From contig JAQBVH010000099.1 of assembly GCA_027623615.1 (NCBI GenBank), forward strand, positions 1-8,395: 8,395 nt of DNA, read 5' to 3'. Below are positions 5,787 to 8,395 of the stretch, piece after piece; position 1 is the stretch's first letter, and every line of letters starts with the position of its first letter. Under the pieces are notes generated by a model that was given only the letters and a program-made list of their open reading frames with translations, did not search any database and was not told the DNA's origin. This stretch comes from Planctomycetota bacterium (GTDB lineage Bacteria > Planctomycetota > UBA1135 > GCA-002686595). A program made the translations under genes and the position numbers.

Positions 5787-6850
5787 GTGCGCACCTCCCT
5801 GCGCCGCGCGATGAGCAGGCCGAGGAAGAACGGCCCGCCGAGCAGGGACATGACCACCCCGGGGCGGAACTTCTCCCGCCCGAAGACCCAGCGCTGGAAG
5901 ACGTCCGAGCCGAGCAGGAAGACGGCGCCGGCCAGGAGGACCAGGGGCAGCAGCGAGCGGTGGCTCGACCCGGTCAGCGAGCGCATGACGTGGGGCACGA
6001 TCAGGCCGATGAACGCGATCTGACCGACGACGGCGACTGCTGAGGCGGCCGCCAGGCTCGCGGCGGCGAGCACGATCAGCTTGACGCGCCGGGTGTGCAC
6101 GCCGAGGCCCTCCGCGTCCTCCTCGCCACCGGCGAACAGATCCAGCTCGCGGCCGATGAGCGGATAGGCGGATGCGGCGAGCGCGACGGCGCCCCACACG
6201 AGCGCGACCTGGGACCAGCTCTTCGAGTCGAGGCTGCCGAAGCTCCAGTGGAAGACGGCCTGGGAGATCATCCAGTCGTTCTCGACGAGCCAGGCGGTGA
6301 TCGCCGTCAGCACGCCGTTGAGGCAGGCGTTGACCGCGATGCCGACCAGGAGCAGGGTCGGCACGGAGACGCGTCCGGCGCCGCCGCCGATCAAGGCCAC
6401 CATCAAGGCGATCGTCATCGCGCCGACGAAGCTGCCCGCGGTCACGAGGATCGGCGAGTGCTTGGCGGCGGCCTCGAGCCAGTCGGCGTTGCCGCCGTGC
6501 CCTCCGATCAGGAGAATCACGACCGTCGCGCCGACGCTCGCGCCGGCGGTGATGCCGAGGATCGAGGGGGAGGCGAGCCCGTTGCGGAAGACGCCCTGCA
6601 GCAGGGCGCCCGAGTAGGCGAGTGCGGCGCCCGCGCCGGCCGCCACCAGCGTCTGCCGGACGAGCAGGCTGAAGATCCCCTGGCGCAGATTCGGCAGCGG
6701 GTCCGCCATGCCGAGGGTCGCGCCGAGGCCCTGCAGCATCTCGGCGGTCGTGAACTCGCTCAGCTCGCCCCTGAGCAGGGACAACCCGCTGAGCACGATC
6801 AGCGCGAGGGCGAGGCCGACGGCGACCCGGCCGCTACGGCGGACCTTCAA
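5780..6850 (-). CDS. ABC transporter permease, FecCD/BtuC family, probable cobalamin importer
   Basis: A 356-residue integral membrane protein with about ten hydrophobic segments, the size and plan of BtuC. Family blocks are easy to see: LVRQTLVAAGAGAALAYSG, then LQGVFRNGLASPSILGITAG near the first quarter, VVGQIAFIGLIVPHVMR near the coupling region, and FRPGVVMSLLGGPFFLGLL near the end. The start is TTG at 6850, supported by a strong GAGGTGG six bases away at 6855-6861. It is the first gene of a two-gene unit with the ATPase (overlap of a few bases) and lies directly behind a cobalamin riboswitch, so B12 or a related corrinoid is the likely cargo. The binding protein is encoded divergently rather than in this unit. 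Confidence 0.93.
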   Translation of the reverse strand: MKVRRSGRVAVGLALALIVLSGLSLLRGELSEFTTAEMLQGLGATLGMADPLPNLRQGIFSLLVRQTLVAAGAGAALAYSGALLQGVFRNGLASPSILGITAGASVGATVVILLIGGHGGNADWLEAAAKHSPILVTAGSFVGAMTIALMVALIGGGAGRVSVPTLLLVGIAVNACLNGVLTAITAWLVENDWMISQAVFHWSFGSLDSKSWSQVALVWGAVALAASAYPLIGRELDLFAGGEEDAEGLGVHTRRVKLIVLAAASLAAASAVAVVGQIAFIGLIVPHVMRSLTGSSHRSLLPLVLLAGAVFLLGSDVFQRWVFGREKFRPGVVMSLLGGPFFLGLLIARRREVRTW

Positions 6851-7000
6851 GGGGCCACCTCGGGGCGGATTCGCCGTTGGCTTGGGTCGTGGGACCGGTG
6901 GCTTGGGTCAAGGAGAAGTACCGGTCCATGCACGCCATGCACCGTGGCGTGGTGGGGGCACCTCGGGGCGGACGACATGGTCTCCGAGGGTCGAGTTCGC
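6851..7000 (-). promoter_or_regulatory. Expression platform of the cobalamin riboswitch
   Basis: 150 nt of leader between the aptamer closing stem and the permease TTG. The ribosome-binding region at 6851-6869 is repeated at 6954-6972 with 18 of 19 bases the same. The segment CCTCGG (minus, 6989-6984) is complementary to CCGAGG in both copies (6966-6961 and 6863-6858). It can therefore pair either with the decoy copy or with the one containing the GAGGTGG Shine-Dalgarno sequence. Also present are an 8-bp inverted repeat GGACCGGT/ACCGGTCC (6892-6899/6920-6927), a 10-bp direct repeat GGCTTGGGTC (6879-6888 and 6900-6909) and a CACGCCA/TGGCGTG hairpin within 6928-6949. No T run follows a stem, so translational control is more likely than termination. 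The switching model is inference. Confidence 0.5.
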
Positions 7001-7140
7001 AGCGTGGCCGGTCTCCTGGCTCGTGGGTCGATCGTCGTGCCGGCGCCTTCCCCCTTGGACGAGGTGGCGATTGCCGGTCGACTTCCCACTCACAGTGGCG
7101 GCACCGCGCTGGATTCACACCAGCTTCCCGATACCACGCT
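7001..7140 (-). ncRNA. Cobalamin (AdoCbl-type) riboswitch aptamer
   Basis: Read on the minus strand, the sequence carries the conserved cobalamin riboswitch blocks in order. The closing stem P1 is AGCGTGG (7140-7134) with CCACGCT (7007-7001), a perfect 7-bp match. GGGAA follows at 7129-7125. The P3 hairpin is GCTGG-TGTGAAT-CCAGC (7124-7108). CCGCCACTGTGA lies at 7101-7090, GGGGGAAGGC at 7054-7045, and the B12 box GAGCCAGGAGACCGGCC at 7022-7006. It sits in the leader of the permease-ATPase unit and should lower its expression when cobalamin is plentiful. ACTGTGA is preceded by CCGCC rather than the commoner CCCGCA, a variant I believe occurs in other GC-rich bacteria. Confidence 0.95.
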
Positions 7141-7162
7141 CGCGGATGAATTGTCGGCGACG

Positions 7163-7192
7163 AGTGTAGGGGCGTTCGAATCGGGTTGGCAA
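7163..7192 (-). promoter_or_regulatory. Probable promoter for the riboswitch-permease-ATPase unit
   Basis: On the minus strand TTGCCA (7192-7187) and TACACT (7168-7163) resemble the -35 and -10 boxes of the housekeeping sigma factor, with 18 bp between them. Transcription would begin around 7156, about 15 bases before the aptamer's first stem. This is a pattern match only. Confidence 0.45.
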
Positions 7193-7223
7193 GTCGATGC
7201 CTGGGGGCCAGGATGTTTGGCTG

Positions 7224-8144
7224 ATGCGGCTTCTCCTTTCGATCCTCCTGTGCACCCTCGCAGCCTGTTCCGGGCCTGAAGAGGTGCGGGAACAGACCGG
7301 CCCCACGCGCGAGATCGAACTGAAGGACGGGACGACGGTGACCGTGCCCGAGCGCGCGGTGCGCATCCTGGCGGCGACCTCGGGCACGATGGACCTGCTC
7401 GCGAAGCTGTGCGAGCCCGAGCGCCTCGTCGCGATCCCGGCGCCTGCGCGGTACTGGTCGATCATCGCGGAGGACCCCGAGCCCTGGGCCGACCACCCGC
7501 TCCTGCATCGCTTCAACAGCGAGGCCGTGCTGGCCTTCGATCCGGACCTGGTCCTGGTCTCGTCGTGGTCCGCGGCGGCCGCGATCGACACGGCAGGCAA
7601 GTACGGCATCCCGGTGGTGACGATCCCCGACTCGCACTCATGGGAGCGCCTGGTCGAGGGGGTCGAGCTGGTGGGCGCGGCGATCGGCGAACTGGAGCGC
7701 GCCGCGGCCTTCTTGGCCGAGATCGAGGCACGCAGGGCCAAGCTGGCGGAGCGAGATCGCTCGCAGTGGAGCGTCTTGACCTACTCGAACTTCGGGCAGG
7801 GCGGCATGACCTCGGGCTCCGGAACGACCCTCCACCTGGCGATCGAACTGGCCGGCATGCGCAACGCTGCGGCGGAGTCGGGCTTGAAACAGCACCCGCA
7901 GATCAGCCTGGAGGAGGTGCTCATCTTCGACCCGGACCTCTTCCTGACGGCCTCGGGCCGCGACGGCGTCGAAGCCGGCGCGAGCTTCCTGCGCGGTGAG
8001 AGCGCGCTGGCCCCGCTCGACGCGATCAAGCAGGACCACATCGCGGTGATCTCACCGGAGCTGTTCAGCTCGTCCTCGCATCGCGTGCTCGACACGGCGG
8101 AGGAGCTGGCGAGGATCGCGGACGAGATGTTGGCAGGGGAGTGA
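7224..8144 (+). CDS. Substrate-binding lipoprotein of the corrinoid ABC transporter (BtuF/TroA-like)
   Basis: A 306-residue protein beginning MRLLLSILLCTLAAC, a signal peptide with lipobox LAAC, so Cys15 would be lipidated and the protein anchored on the periplasmic side. The mature part has the two-lobed class III binding-protein plan joined by a long helix. Lobe one runs from VRILAATSGTMDLL (47-59) to FDPDLVLVSSW (105-115), the linking helix is at about 145-177, and lobe two from SVLTYSN to FDPDLFLTASG (235-244). No enzymatic motif is seen. It should deliver corrinoid to the divergent permease-ATPase pair. ATG at 7224 is preferred over the in-frame ATG at 7197 because it gives a normal short signal peptide; AGGA at 7210-7213 lies about 10 bases upstream. 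Haem or siderophore binding cannot be excluded from the protein alone. Confidence 0.88.
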   Translation: MRLLLSILLCTLAACSGPEEVREQTGPTREIELKDGTTVTVPERAVRILAATSGTMDLLAKLCEPERLVAIPAPARYWSIIAEDPEPWADHPLLHRFNSEAVLAFDPDLVLVSSWSAAAAIDTAGKYGIPVVTIPDSHSWERLVEGVELVGAAIGELERAAAFLAEIEARRAKLAERDRSQWSVLTYSNFGQGGMTSGSGTTLHLAIELAGMRNAAAESGLKQHPQISLEEVLIFDPDLFLTASGRDGVEAGASFLRGESALAPLDAIKQDHIAVISPELFSSSSHRVLDTAEELARIADEMLAGE

Positions 8145-8146
8145 TC

Positions 8147-8395
8147 ATGCTCGACACCGTACCGTCGTGGCTTGGTCGGTCGCCAAAGGTCCGCAGCATC
8201 TCCTCCTGCGTCCTGACTCCCAGGATCGCGAGGTCCTGGCGCAAGAACACCGTTGAGTGTGCGCGTCCGTATAGTTCCTGCAGCACGGTCGCCGGAGGCG
8301 CAGCCATCCTCGGCGCCTACCGGTTGGGCACGGTCACTCGCGACCTCGAGACAATGTCGATCCCGAACCTGCACCTGCTCACGGTCGAGCACACC
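8147..8395 (+). CDS. Doubtful ORF after the binding-protein gene, runs off window
   Basis: The frame is open from an ATG two bases past the binding-protein stop to the window edge. GGGGAG at 8136-8141 gives an ideal five-base spacing, so cotranscription with the binding protein would be natural. By hand count, codon positions in 8309-8395 look truly coding on this strand (third position G/C in 27 of 29, second in 12 of 29). The first 50 or so codons do not: they give a Ser/Arg/Cys-rich product, and the minus strand codes better there (a frame from ATG at 8307 to a stop at 8065, beginning MAAPPATVLQELYG). The plus gene may really begin later, for example at ATG 8354. No family is recognised. 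Confidence 0.3.
   Translation, partial: MLDTVPSWLGRSPKVRSISSCVLTPRIARSWRKNTVECARPYSSCSTVAGGAAILGAYRLGTVTRDLETMSIPNLHLLTVEHT

Noticed and set aside
5787..6197. N-terminal extension of the ATPase frame upstream of the double GTG
   Set aside because: It overlaps the permease in another frame with Arg-rich sequence. The ABC domain begins right after the GTG codons, which have a strong ribosome-binding site.
5187..7279. Two long plus-strand frames antisense to the ATPase, the permease and the riboswitch
   Set aside because: The minus-strand transporter genes and the aptamer explain the region. The antisense products are Asp/Glu/Gly/Arg-rich shadows with no family features.
6834..7637. Minus-strand frames crossing the riboswitch leader
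   Set aside because: The bases are explained by the aptamer and its expression platform; the translated products have no protein character.

Overview
The window is GC-rich DNA with strongly G/C-biased third codon positions and eight well supported protein genes, one of them cut by the left edge. One or two small or doubtful genes and one clear cobalamin riboswitch complete it. The sigma factor is of the FliA/WhiG type and, from memory, resembles copies found in Planctomycetota. The small cysteine protein and the CGWGCH-type polyferredoxin recur in deep-branching Gram-negative groups. A planctomycete-like bacterium is therefore my best guess, but this is a weak inference. The lipoprotein signal on the binding protein fits a Gram-negative envelope. 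No tRNA, rRNA, CRISPR array or insertion sequence was found.

Layout. (1) 1-990, minus: membrane polyferredoxin with two 4Fe-4S motifs, C-terminus beyond the edge. (2) 1022-1423, plus: small cytoplasmic FKBP-type prolyl isomerase, 31 bp from the divergent polyferredoxin start. (3) 1424-1621, minus: 65-residue cysteine-rich protein whose stop abuts the isomerase stop. (4) 1669-3060, plus: cytoplasmic Sel1-repeat protein. (5) 3061-3504: gap holding a plausible 52-residue ORF and then a hairpin-dense leader. (6) 3505-4936, plus: apt (adenine salvage) followed after 7 bp by a FliA/WhiG-family sigma factor. (7) 4960-4987: perfect hairpin acting as a shared terminator between convergent units. (8) 4992-6850, minus: FecCD-type permease and its overlapping ATPase, preceded by a 140-nt cobalamin riboswitch and a 150-nt expression platform. 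(9) 7224-8144, plus: the lipoprotein substrate-binding component, divergent from the permease. (10) 8145-8395: a doubtful ORF.

Working together: the riboswitch, permease, ATPase and binding lipoprotein form a complete BtuFCD-like corrinoid uptake system. Only the permease and ATPase lie behind the riboswitch. The apt and sigma genes look like one transcription unit. I see no defence system or obviously novel multi-gene system. The most distinctive element is the riboswitch expression platform, where the ribosome-binding region of the permease is duplicated almost exactly 103 bp upstream and can compete for the same short complementary segment.
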